Shown here piece after piece: positions 16,734 to 24,251 of a stretch of DNA of 64,000 bases (positions are counted from its first letter, which is position 1; every line of letters begins with the position of its first letter). The notes beneath the pieces are model-generated. The model searched no databases and was not told where the DNA came from. It saw only the letters and a program-made list of their open reading frames with translations. The position numbers and the translations under genes were made by a program. The stretch comes from Natronococcus sp. AD-5 (lineage in GTDB: Archaea > Halobacteriota > Halobacteria > Halobacteriales > Natrialbaceae): NCBI RefSeq assembly GCF_030734285.1, contig NZ_CP132294.1:620001-684000 (forward strand), written 5' to 3'.

Positions 16734-17276
16734 ATGAACGACACAGCCGAGGTCGCCGTCCTCCGACTCGGTCACCGGCCGGGTCGCGACGAGCGGATGA
16801 CGACCCACGTCGGGCTGACCGCTCGAGCGCTCGGGGCCGACCGCGTCTACTTGCCCGACAACGCCGGCCAGTCGCTCGAGACCGTCGAAGACATCACGAA
16901 TCGGTTCGGCGGCCCGTTCGAGGTCGAACTGACCGATTCGCCGAAGGCGCTCGTCCGCGACTGGGAGGGACGGATCGTTCACCTCACGATGTACGGCGAG
17001 CGAATCCAGGACGTCGAGGCGGAGATCCGCGCGGCACGCGAGAGCGAGCCGCTGCTGGTCGTCGTCGGCTCCGAGAAAGTCCCGTTCGACGTCTACGAGG
17101 CCGCCGACTGGAACGTCGGCGTCACCAACCAACCCCACTCCGAGGTGGCCGGCCTGGCCGTCTTCCTCGATCGGCTGTTCGAGGGGCGCGAACTCGAGCG
17201 GGAGTGGGCGAACGCCGATCGACGCGTCGTTCCGATGGAAACGGGCAAGCGCGTCGAGCCGGCCGACGAGGAGTAA
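16734..17276 (+). CDS. trm56: tRNA (cytidine(56)-2'-O)-methyltransferase
   Basis: This 180-residue protein begins with VAVLRLGHRPGRDERMTTHVGLTARALGA and contains LTMYGERI and LLVVVGSEKVPFDVYEAADWNVGVTNQPHSEVAGLAVFLDR. This matches archaeal aTrm56, a SPOUT-class enzyme with a trefoil knot that methylates the ribose of C56 in the T loop of tRNAs using S-adenosylmethionine. VGSEKVP and NQPHSEVA belong to the SAM-binding knot. The size is typical. It is transcribed alone, followed by an acyl-CoA ligase gene after 136 bases. Confidence 0.92.
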   Translation: MNDTAEVAVLRLGHRPGRDERMTTHVGLTARALGADRVYLPDNAGQSLETVEDITNRFGGPFEVELTDSPKALVRDWEGRIVHLTMYGERIQDVEAEIRAARESEPLLVVVGSEKVPFDVYEAADWNVGVTNQPHSEVAGLAVFLDRLFEGRELEREWANADRRVVPMETGKRVEPADEE

Positions 17277-17412
17277 CGGTTCGGTCGAACGACGCGAGAC
17301 GGCGACGGCGTCGTCCGCGGACGAGACCAGCACGACCGGCTCACGCCCCGCTCTCGATTCGAACGCCGTTACGGACGCGAAATTTTATGCGAGAGTCTCG
17401 GTATCGGTTACC

Positions 17413-19059
17413 ATGGAGCTAGTAGACGTCGATCCGGCAGCGCGCGAGGGCAACGTCGCGCGACTCTTCGCGGAAACCGCGAGCCGCCACGGGGACGCGC
17501 TGGCGATGGAACGCCGCGGCGACCGGACGACCCACGCCGAGTTACGAGAGCGGACGGCGGCGTTCGCGGGCGGACTTTGCGACCTCGGGCTCGAAGCCGG
17601 CGATCGGATGCTGGTCTTCCTGCCGAACTGTCCGCAGTTCCTCGTGGCGGCTCTCGGCGCGTTCAGGGCCGGCGTGGTCTTCTCTCCGGTGAATCCGCAG
17701 TACAAGCGCCGCGAGGTCGTCTACCAGCTCGAGGATACGAACGCGTCCGCGATCGTCACCCATCCGGCGCTCCGGCGGATCGTCGACGAGGCGCTCGAGG
17801 AGACAGGCCGGGAGTGTACGGTGGTCACCGTCTCGAGCGAACGCGCGGATCGCGATCCGGACGATACCGCGTTCGAAGACGTCCGCGGCGAGCCCGCGCT
17901 GATCGAGCGGGCCGACGACGACGTCGCCCTGCTCCCGTACACCTCCGGAACGATCGGCGATCCGAAGGGCGTGACGCTCACCCACCGAAACGTTCGGGCA
18001 CAACTGTGCTGGATCCTCACCGCGCCCGACGACGGCCTCGAGCCGACCGAGGTCCGGAGCCTGACCTGGCTGCCGCTGTATCACATCACCGGCTTTACGC
18101 ACACCGCGCTCCAGCCGCTGGTCCGCGGCGGCGGCCTCTTCTTCCGCAGCGCGCTCGAGTGGGACCCCGAGGAGTGCCTCGCGCTCATCGAACGCGAGGA
18201 GGTCACCCACTTCATCGGCGTCACGACGATGTACGCCGACATGGTCGGGGCCGAGGGTTTCGGGGAGTACGATCTCTCGAGCCTCGAGACGGCCGCGGAG
18301 GGCGGCGCGAAGCTCTCCGCCGCCGTTCAGGAGCGGTTCGAAGAGACGGCGGGGGTCGACATCGAGGAAGGATACGGGCTCACGGAGACCACCGGGGCGA
18401 CCCACACCCAGACGGGTTCGGTCTACGGATTGCGACACGGTACCGTCGGCCAGCCGCTGCGGACCGTCGACTGCAAACTCGTCGACGAACGGGGCCGGGA
18501 AGTCTCGCCCGGCGAGGAGGGAGAACTCCTCGTTCGCGGTCCGCAGGTCGCGGCGGGTTACCACGGGATGCCCGAGGCGACCGACGCGGCGTTCACCGAG
18601 CGCGGCTACTTCCGGACCGGCGACGTCGCCCGCCGGGACGAACGCAACTACTACGAGATCGTCGACCGGAAGAAGCACGTCATCGTCAGCGGCGGCTACA
18701 ACATCTATCCCAGCGAACTCGAGAACCTGCTGCTCGAGCACGACGCGGTCGCGGACGCCGCCATCGTCGGGATTCCGGACGAGCGGCGCGACGAAGTGCC
18801 GAAGGCGTTCGTCGTTCCCGCGAGCGAAGCGAGTGGGAGCTCGTCGGGCGAGCGAAGCGAGCCAGACGGTGTCCCCGAGCCATCCGACGAACCCGGCGAG
18901 GTCGTTACCGCCGACGAACTCACCCGGTTCTGTCTCGAGAACCTCGCCGAGTACAAACACCCGCGGGAGATCGCGTTCGTCGACGACCTTCCGCGGACGA
19001 CCAGCGGGAAGGTACAGAAGTACAAGCTCCTCGAGGACGGCGAGTCGGAGCCGGCGTGA
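17413..19059 (+). CDS. AMP-dependent acyl-CoA synthetase (fatty acid-CoA ligase family)
   Basis: This 548-residue ANL enzyme has the P-loop YTSGTIGDPKGVTLTHRN near residues 176-193, GYGLTETTGATH near 322-333, TGDVARRDE near 403, DRKKHVIVSGGYNIYPSELE near 418-437, and ends PRTTSGKVQKYKLLE with the catalytic Lys. It would form acyl-CoA from a carboxylic acid, ATP and CoA. It is probably a medium- or long-chain acid ligase, but the substrate is uncertain. The TATA-like aattttatg at 17380-17388 is about 28 bases upstream of the ATG. Near residues 470-495 there is a low-complexity insertion (SEASGSSSGERSEPDGVPEP) encoded by two copies of a 14-base haloarchaeal repeat. Confidence 0.88.
   Translation: MELVDVDPAAREGNVARLFAETASRHGDALAMERRGDRTTHAELRERTAAFAGGLCDLGLEAGDRMLVFLPNCPQFLVAALGAFRAGVVFSPVNPQYKRREVVYQLEDTNASAIVTHPALRRIVDEALEETGRECTVVTVSSERADRDPDDTAFEDVRGEPALIERADDDVALLPYTSGTIGDPKGVTLTHRNVRAQLCWILTAPDDGLEPTEVRSLTWLPLYHITGFTHTALQPLVRGGGLFFRSALEWDPEECLALIEREEVTHFIGVTTMYADMVGAEGFGEYDLSSLETAAEGGAKLSAAVQERFEETAGVDIEEGYGLTETTGATHTQTGSVYGLRHGTVGQPLRTVDCKLVDERGREVSPGEEGELLVRGPQVAAGYHGMPEATDAAFTERGYFRTGDVARRDERNYYEIVDRKKHVIVSGGYNIYPSELENLLLEHDAVADAAIVGIPDERRDEVPKAFVVPASEASGSSSGERSEPDGVPEPSDEPGEVVTADELTRFCLENLAEYKHPREIAFVDDLPRTTSGKVQKYKLLEDGESEPA
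18820..18861 (+). repeat. Two copies of GCGAGCGAAGCGAG inside the acyl-CoA ligase gene
   Basis: The 14-mer occurs at 18820-18833 and 18848-18861, 28 bases apart, in frame. It encodes the Ser/Glu-rich insert between the C-terminal Lys-bearing segment and the preceding strand. Similar short GAGCGAAGCGAG words recur in many haloarchaeal genes. Confidence 0.75.
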
Positions 19060-19129
19060 ACCGACGGCACGGCGGGACGGCGCGCCGCGCTCAAAAGACT
19101 TAATGGCTACATGGCGTTACGCATAGGTA

Positions 19130-19654
19130 ATGGCTTTTGAGGACCTGCTCGAGGATCCGGTCATCCAGAAGTACTTGCACGAGCTGGTCGGTCCCAAGGG
19201 GATGCCCGTCGCGGCGGCGCCGCCGGACGGGGAAGTGACCGACGAGGAGCTCGCGGAGGAACTGGACCTCGAGCTGAACGACGTGCGGCGCGCGCTGTTT
19301 ATCCTCTACGAGAACGACCTCGCCAGCTACCGGCGGCTGCGCGACGAGGATTCGGGCTGGTTGACGTACCTCTGGACCTTCGAGTACGACAACATCCCGG
19401 AGAATCTCGAGGAGGAGATGTACCGCCTCTACGACGCGCTCGAGGACCGGCGGGAGTACGAGCGCAACCACGAGTTCTACCTCTGTGAGATCTGCTCGAT
19501 CCGCTTCGAGTTCGGCGAGGCGATGGACTTCGGCTTCGAGTGTCCGGAGTGTGGATCGCCCGTCGAATCGATGGACAACGACCGGCTCGTCAACTCGATG
19601 GACGACCGCCTCGACGCGCTCGAGGACGAACTCAACATCGACGCGGACGCCTGA
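19130..19654 (+). CDS. tfe: Transcription initiation factor E subunit alpha
   Basis: This 174-residue protein is archaeal TFE. It has an N-terminal winged helix (about residues 1-90; VTDEELAEELDLELNDVRRALFILYEND) that binds near the RNA polymerase clamp and helps open promoter DNA. A linker helix and a zinc ribbon follow, CEICSIRFEFGEAMDFGFECPECGSPV near 121-147, with four Cys ligands. Length and order are typical. A TATA-like aaaagacttaat (about 19094-19105) is 25 to 36 bases upstream. Its stop overlaps the next start (TGATG at 19652-19656), so the downstream protein is co-translated. Confidence 0.95.
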   Translation: MAFEDLLEDPVIQKYLHELVGPKGMPVAAAPPDGEVTDEELAEELDLELNDVRRALFILYENDLASYRRLRDEDSGWLTYLWTFEYDNIPENLEEEMYRLYDALEDRREYERNHEFYLCEICSIRFEFGEAMDFGFECPECGSPVESMDNDRLVNSMDDRLDALEDELNIDADA

Positions 19655-20364
19655 TGGTCGTACTCGCAACCAAAGTCTACGTCGAGGGAGACGCCCGCGA
19701 CCGCTCGCTCGACTCGCTGCGGTCGCTCGTCGACAACGAGATCGGCGACCTCGAGGTCGAGTTCGATCTCGACGTACGCGACGACGACTTCCCCTCGGTC
19801 ACCCTCGAGGGCGAGGACGCCACCGTCGCGCGCAACGTCCTCCGCGAGGAGTTCGGCGAGATCGTCCCCGAACTCGAGGCCGGCGAGACCTACGTCGGGA
19901 CGCTCGAGTCCTGGGACGAGGACGGCTTCGTCCTCGACGCCGGACGGCCGGTACGGATCCCCGCCGCCGAACTGGGGCTCGGTCCCGGGTCGCCGTCCCA
20001 GATCCGCGAGCGGTACGGACTCGTCCAGCACTTGCCGATGCGGTTCGTGTACGGCGGTGAGCGATCCTCGTCGGAACCGGGTTCCGACGTTGGCGGCGAC
20101 GAGCCCTCGCGGCTCGCGTCCGAAGAACAGGACCGACTCTACGGGTGGTCCCGCGGCGAGGGACGGCTCAACGCCAACAGCGCGACGCGCGCCGAAGTGC
20201 GAGCGACGCTCAACCGCGCCGGGCACGCCCACGACTACGTCACCGTCGAACGGCTCGGCTTACTCGAGCAGAGCGTGATCTGTACCGAGGGAACCGATCC
20301 GCCGGGGCTGCTGGCGAGCGTCGGCGAGTACCTCCCTGCGGAACTGCGGTGTGTCGTTCCGTAA
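19654..20364 (+). CDS. DUF2110 family protein
   Basis: This 236-residue acidic protein starts MVVLATKVYVEGDARDRSLDSLRSLVDNEIGDLEVEF and later contains GETYVGTLESWDEDGFVLDAGRPVRIPAAELGLGPGSPSQIRERYGLVQHLPM, a small beta-rich segment that looks like an S1/OB-type or barrel domain. The layout matches DUF2110, an archaeal family of unknown function usually next to TFE. The start codon overlaps the tfe stop. Linkage with TFE suggests a role in transcription or RNA metabolism, which is only an inference. Confidence 0.8.
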   Translation: MVVLATKVYVEGDARDRSLDSLRSLVDNEIGDLEVEFDLDVRDDDFPSVTLEGEDATVARNVLREEFGEIVPELEAGETYVGTLESWDEDGFVLDAGRPVRIPAAELGLGPGSPSQIRERYGLVQHLPMRFVYGGERSSSEPGSDVGGDEPSRLASEEQDRLYGWSRGEGRLNANSATRAEVRATLNRAGHAHDYVTVERLGLLEQSVICTEGTDPPGLLASVGEYLPAELRCVVP

Positions 20365-20365
20365 T

Positions 20366-21139
20366 ATGAACCGACGGCTCGTTCTCGCGGTGGTCGCGGT
20401 CGCGCTGCTCACGTCGTTAGCGGGCTGCTCGATGATCTTCGGCGGCATCTCCGACGAGGAACTCGACCGCGAGCAGGACTACGAGGACCTCCGCGAGAGC
20501 GACGCCGACGTCGCCGTCGACGTCGAGAGCGGCGGCACGATCAGCGGCGGCGAGTTCCGCGCGGTCTACGACCTCAACGAAACCGAGGAGCTGTCGCTGT
20601 ACCGGTCGAACTTCTACCGCGAGGAGGCGCTCGACATCCACAGCGTCCGGTACTGGTACCCCAACGGAACCGAAGTGAAAGGGTCCGAGCTGGACATCGA
20701 TCAGGGTCGCTCGAGCACCGAGGTCCGGGTCCCGGACGGGAACGGAACGCTCGCGTTCTCGAGTGACGCCGGCAGCAGGACGTTCCAGCTACCGGCGTAC
20801 GTCGAAGGCTCCTACGAGGTAACGACGCCCGAGGGTTACCGGACCTCGAACTTCCTGTTCGGCGACGTTAGTCCGAGCGGCTACGAGCGAGAGATTGTCG
20901 ACGATCGGGAGCGGCTGACCTGGGATCACGTCGACAGCACGATCTCGCTGCGATACTACGTCGCCAGGGACATCCCGCTCTTCGCCGGGCTCGTCGGCAT
21001 CGTCGTTGCGCTCGGCGGTATCGGGATCGCGTACTACTACCGGAAGGTCAAACAGCTCCGGGAACAACGCGAGGAGCTGGGGCTCGACGTCGACGTCGAG
21101 GACGACTCGAACGACGGTCCGCCGCCGGGATTCAAATGA
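20366..21139 (+). CDS. Membrane-anchored lipoprotein, DUF5803-like
   Basis: This 257-residue protein begins MNRRLVLAVVAVALLTSLAGCSMIFGG, a signal peptide with lipobox LAGC, so the mature Cys is at residue 21. The body is extracellular beta-rich sequence with several Asn-x-Ser/Thr sites. A C-terminal membrane helix (about 208-228; LFAGLVGIVVALGGIGIAYYY) leads to a charged cytoplasmic tail. This resembles the haloarchaeal DUF5803 family; its function is unknown. It starts one base after the DUF2110 stop and probably shares the tfe transcript. Confidence 0.75.
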   Translation: MNRRLVLAVVAVALLTSLAGCSMIFGGISDEELDREQDYEDLRESDADVAVDVESGGTISGGEFRAVYDLNETEELSLYRSNFYREEALDIHSVRYWYPNGTEVKGSELDIDQGRSSTEVRVPDGNGTLAFSSDAGSRTFQLPAYVEGSYEVTTPEGYRTSNFLFGDVSPSGYEREIVDDRERLTWDHVDSTISLRYYVARDIPLFAGLVGIVVALGGIGIAYYYRKVKQLREQREELGLDVDVEDDSNDGPPPGFK

Positions 21140-21159
21140 GCCGCGCCCTCTCCCGCGCT

Positions 21160-21627
21160 TCAACCGTTGATCGCGCGTTCGTCGAGCCAGATCGCTTCCT
21201 CGCCCGCGACCTCGAGACGGCCCTTGACGAACCGCGTCGGCGTCGCGGTTCGCGGCGGTTCGAGCGCGCTCGTCCGAACGGTTCTCGCGGCGTCGACGTC
21301 GTCGACGAGCCAGCCGTAATGCGTCGCGTCCTCGTCGGCGTCGGCGAAGACGAGGAGCTGCGGCTCGTCGACCCGGGCGGTCGTGCGCAGCGCCGACGTG
21401 AGGATCCGCGCGAGATCGACGACGCGAACGCGCTCGCCGGCGACGGCGACCGCGCCGGCGTTCCACGGATCCGACGTGCCCTCGAGAGGGCGCTCGTTCG
21501 TCACCCCGAGGACGGACGCGACGGCGTCGACGGCGACGGCGTAGCGGTTGCCCGCGAGCGTGAAGGTGAGAAGCGTCGTCGTTTCGTCGTCGGACCCGTC
21601 GTCGTTACGGTTCTGCGCCGCGGTCAT
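21160..21627 (-). CDS. cheW: CheW-like chemotaxis coupling protein (short)
   Basis: This 155-residue single CheW domain begins after an acidic lead with TTTLLTFTLAGNRYAVAVDAVASVLGV, followed by AVAVAGERVRVVDLARILTSALR and the closing GRLEVAGEEAIWLDER. CheW links transducers to the kinase CheA. It is transcribed away from the second cheW gene at 21782, with 154 bases between the starts. Conserved interface positions are partly changed, so it may be a specialised coupling protein rather than the main one. Confidence 0.85.
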   Translation of the reverse strand: MTAAQNRNDDGSDDETTTLLTFTLAGNRYAVAVDAVASVLGVTNERPLEGTSDPWNAGAVAVAGERVRVVDLARILTSALRTTARVDEPQLLVFADADEDATHYGWLVDDVDAARTVRTSALEPPRTATPTRFVKGRLEVAGEEAIWLDERAING

Positions 21628-21781
21628 CTACTACGAACACGCCTCGAGGGTGAAAAATAAAGGTTCCGAATCGGATTATTTCGAGTTCGAGGGGGATCAG
21701 TTCGCCTTCACAATTATCGGACGTATTGAAAGACACGGGAGTCAACGTTTTACCGCTGGACTGTGAGTTGGAACCAGGAAC

Positions 21782-22540
21782 ATGGCCCCGGAACTCCCCG
21801 AAAAGCTCCTCGGAATCGACATCGACGATGCGGACGATCGGCACTCCGGAACCTCGGGCGACGCAGCGGACGAAACCGTCGAACTCGAGCGATTCGTCTT
21901 CTTTCACGTCGGCGAACACCGGCTCGCGCTTCCGGTCGACGACGTGAAGACGATTACGGCGGTTCCGGACGAGATGACGCGGGTTCCGCGGACGCCGGCG
22001 GCGATCGAAGGGCTGACCGACCTTCGCGGAGAGATCACCGCCGTAATCGACCTCCGGGAACACTTCCCCGCGACCGAGGACGGTCGCGGGCGGGAACGGT
22101 TGCTGGTCTTCGATCGACCCTCGGACGAGCAGTCGGCGGCGGTCCGCGCCGACGACGTCCGCGGCGTCGACTCCGTTCCGAAACCGAACGTTCTCGACGG
22201 TGAGGCGATCGAGGGGCGACCCGTCTCCGGCGACGCGCTCGAGCACCCGCTGGTGGATGCGATTCTCGAGCGCGAACGCAAACCGGAGTTCGACGGCCGG
22301 CGCGGTAGTCCCGCGACGGAGATCGTCGACGCCGAGGCGGGAAACGGGACCGCACTCGTGGCGCCCGACGAAGCGGTAGGCGCCACTCGTAGTGGAGCCG
22401 GCGAGCAGTTCGATACCGGTGGCGAAACCGATAGCGGTGATGGTGGTGAACTTCCCTCCGGGAACGACGCGACCGTCATCGAGGCGACGCCGCTCCTCGA
22501 CGTCGAGAAATTGCTGTTGGCATCCGGTCACATCGAATAG
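21782..22540 (+). CDS. cheW: CheW chemotaxis coupling protein with C-terminal extension
   Basis: This 252-residue protein has a CheW domain from about residue 35: ERFVFFHVGEHRLALPVDDVKTITAVPDEMTRVPRTPAAIEGLTDLRGEITAVIDLREHF, including the NLRG-like TDLRGEI core. A Gly/Asp-rich extension of roughly 65 residues (about 175-240) separates the body from the last strand (TPLLDVEKLLLA), so the domain is interrupted or extended compared with the usual 140-160 residues. It heads the che gene group on the plus strand, 134 bases before cheY, and should couple transducers to CheA. Confidence 0.88.
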   Translation: MAPELPEKLLGIDIDDADDRHSGTSGDAADETVELERFVFFHVGEHRLALPVDDVKTITAVPDEMTRVPRTPAAIEGLTDLRGEITAVIDLREHFPATEDGRGRERLLVFDRPSDEQSAAVRADDVRGVDSVPKPNVLDGEAIEGRPVSGDALEHPLVDAILERERKPEFDGRRGSPATEIVDAEAGNGTALVAPDEAVGATRSGAGEQFDTGGETDSGDGGELPSGNDATVIEATPLLDVEKLLLASGHIE

Positions 22541-22600
22541 ACCGATCCAGTATATACCGCTCCTGCCGCCCGAATCGGGCTTTTTCGCCGCCATCAGACG

Positions 22601-22640
22601 TTTATCACAACTGATAACGGAGAGACAGCATTTATGGTAG
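22601..22640 (+). promoter_or_regulatory. Promoter region of the cheY operon
   Basis: TTATCA and TGATAA form a six-base inverted repeat (22602-22617). A TATA-like catttatgg lies at 22629-22637, about 40 bases before the cheY ATG, and a purine-rich agggggatgg at about 22656-22665 is a possible ribosome binding site. The intergenic 22541-22674 contains no gene. Confidence 0.4.
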
Positions 22641-22674
22641 TTGTATCGCAACCAGGGGGATGGTGTACTACTGA

Positions 22675-23037
22675 ATGTCGACAGGGGTGCTCATCGTGGA
22701 CGACTCTCATTTTATGCGCAATCTCCTCCAGCAGATACTCGAGCAGGAGTACCACATCCTCGCAGAGGCGTCCAACGGTGCCGAAGCCGTCAAACTGTAC
22801 AAGGAATACGAACCCGACATCGTCATGATGGACATCGTGATGCCGAAGTGTAACGGCATCAAGGCGACCGCGGCGATCAAGAAGATCGACCCGGACGCCC
22901 GCGTCATCATGTGTACGAGCGTCGGTCAGCGCGAAAAGATGAAACTCGCCGTGAAGGCGGGGGCGGACGGATACGTGACGAAACCGTTCGAGGAACCAAG
23001 CGTCAGAAAAGCGCTTTCGGACGTCATTGCGGCATGA
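22675..23037 (+). CDS. cheY: Chemotaxis response regulator CheY
   Basis: This 120-residue single receiver domain has Asp9, Asp10, the phosphoacceptor Asp53 (MMDIVMP), the switch Thr in MCTSVGQ and the conserved Lys in VTKPFEEP. CheY carries the signal from CheA; in archaea it acts on the archaellum motor through adaptor CheF/ArlCDE proteins. Its stop overlaps the cheB start (ATGA at 23034-23037). Confidence 0.96.
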   Translation: MSTGVLIVDDSHFMRNLLQQILEQEYHILAEASNGAEAVKLYKEYEPDIVMMDIVMPKCNGIKATAAIKKIDPDARVIMCTSVGQREKMKLAVKAGADGYVTKPFEEPSVRKALSDVIAA

Positions 23038-24251
23038 CGCGCGTACTCGTTGTCGACGACTCCCGGTTCATGCGGACGGTCATCGACAGCGCGCTCACGG
23101 AGGCCGGCTACGACGTCGAGACGGCGACGAACGGCGCGGACGCGGTCGACGCCGTCGCCGAGCACGACCCGAGCGTCGTGACGATGGACGTCGAGATGCC
23201 CGGCGTCGACGGCATCGACGCGGTCGAACGAATCATGGCGACGAATCCGACGGTCATTCTCATGCTCAGCGCCTACACGGAACGCGGCGCCGAGGCGACG
23301 CTCGACGCGCTCGAGCGCGGCGCCGCCGGATTCGTCCACAAACCCGACGGCTCCGACTCGAGAAACGTCGCTCACCTCGCCGACGAGGTGGTCGAACGGG
23401 TCGACGAACTCGCGGACGCGAACGTCTCGTCGCTCGCGCTCGCGCGCGCGTCGGCGACCGCGCACGCGACGCGGCCCGAGCGACCGGGCCGACGAGCCGC
23501 TGGGTCGACGACGGTTTCCGCCGCGGGTTCGACGGAGACGGTCACCGAATCGCTGCCGCGGACGGACCGGCGTACGGGAAGCCGGTTCGACGTTCCCGGG
23601 ACCGGGGTCGAGGCCGGGACCGAACCGGCGGCGAGCGGCGTGGGGGACGCGTTCGTGTCGAACCCGACGATCGTTCTCGGGGCGTCGACCGGCGGTCCGA
23701 AGATCATTGAGCGGGCGTTCGAGCGGTTGCCGGTCGAACTCGACGCGAAAGTGCTCGTCGTCCAGCACATGCCGGCGGGATTTACCGACCGGTTCGCCGC
23801 CCGCCTCGACTCGCGCAGCGAGTACGACGTCCGGGAGGCCGAAGACGGGAACCGGCTTCGACCCGGCGAGGCGGCGGTCGCACCCGGCGACCGCCACCTC
23901 GAGATCGCGGCCAACGTCGGCGGACGACTCCGGCTTCGACTCGACGACGGGGAGCCGCGCCACGGCGTCCGGCCGGCGATCGACGTGACGATGGAAAGCG
24001 CGGCCGAGCGGATCGACGATCCGCTCTGCGGCGTCGTGCTGACCGGAATGGGCCGCGACGGCGCGGCCGGTATCGAGGCCGTCAGCGCCGCCGGCGGCCA
24101 CACCGTCGCACAGGACGAGGCGACGAGCCCGGTCTTCGGCATCCCCGGTCGGGCGATCCGAACGGGTCGCGTCGACGACGTCGTTCCCGCCGACCGACTC
24201 GTCGACACCCTCGTCGACGTCTTCAGTGTGGAAGGTGAGACCGATGACTGA
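23034..24251 (+). CDS. cheB: Chemotaxis protein-glutamate methylesterase CheB
   Basis: This 405-residue protein has a receiver domain (residues 1-120, phosphoacceptor Asp52 in TMDVEMPGVDGID), a linker of about 90 residues and a CheB methylesterase domain with the catalytic Ser218 in LGASTGGPK, His in VVQHMPAGFTDRFA and Asp in GMGRDGAAG. It removes methyl groups (and may deamidate Gln) from transducers. The linker is somewhat longer than in bacterial CheB. The gene starts inside the cheY stop and ends overlapping the cheA start by eight bases. Confidence 0.95.
   Translation: MTRVLVVDDSRFMRTVIDSALTEAGYDVETATNGADAVDAVAEHDPSVVTMDVEMPGVDGIDAVERIMATNPTVILMLSAYTERGAEATLDALERGAAGFVHKPDGSDSRNVAHLADEVVERVDELADANVSSLALARASATAHATRPERPGRRAAGSTTVSAAGSTETVTESLPRTDRRTGSRFDVPGTGVEAGTEPAASGVGDAFVSNPTIVLGASTGGPKIIERAFERLPVELDAKVLVVQHMPAGFTDRFAARLDSRSEYDVREAEDGNRLRPGEAAVAPGDRHLEIAANVGGRLRLRLDDGEPRHGVRPAIDVTMESAAERIDDPLCGVVLTGMGRDGAAGIEAVSAAGGHTVAQDEATSPVFGIPGRAIRTGRVDDVVPADRLVDTLVDVFSVEGETDD

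Noticed and set aside
22911-23033. Longer start for CheB
   Set aside because: The extension overlaps cheY and the ATG at 23034 sits in the classical overlapping stop-start with the receiver domain beginning at once.
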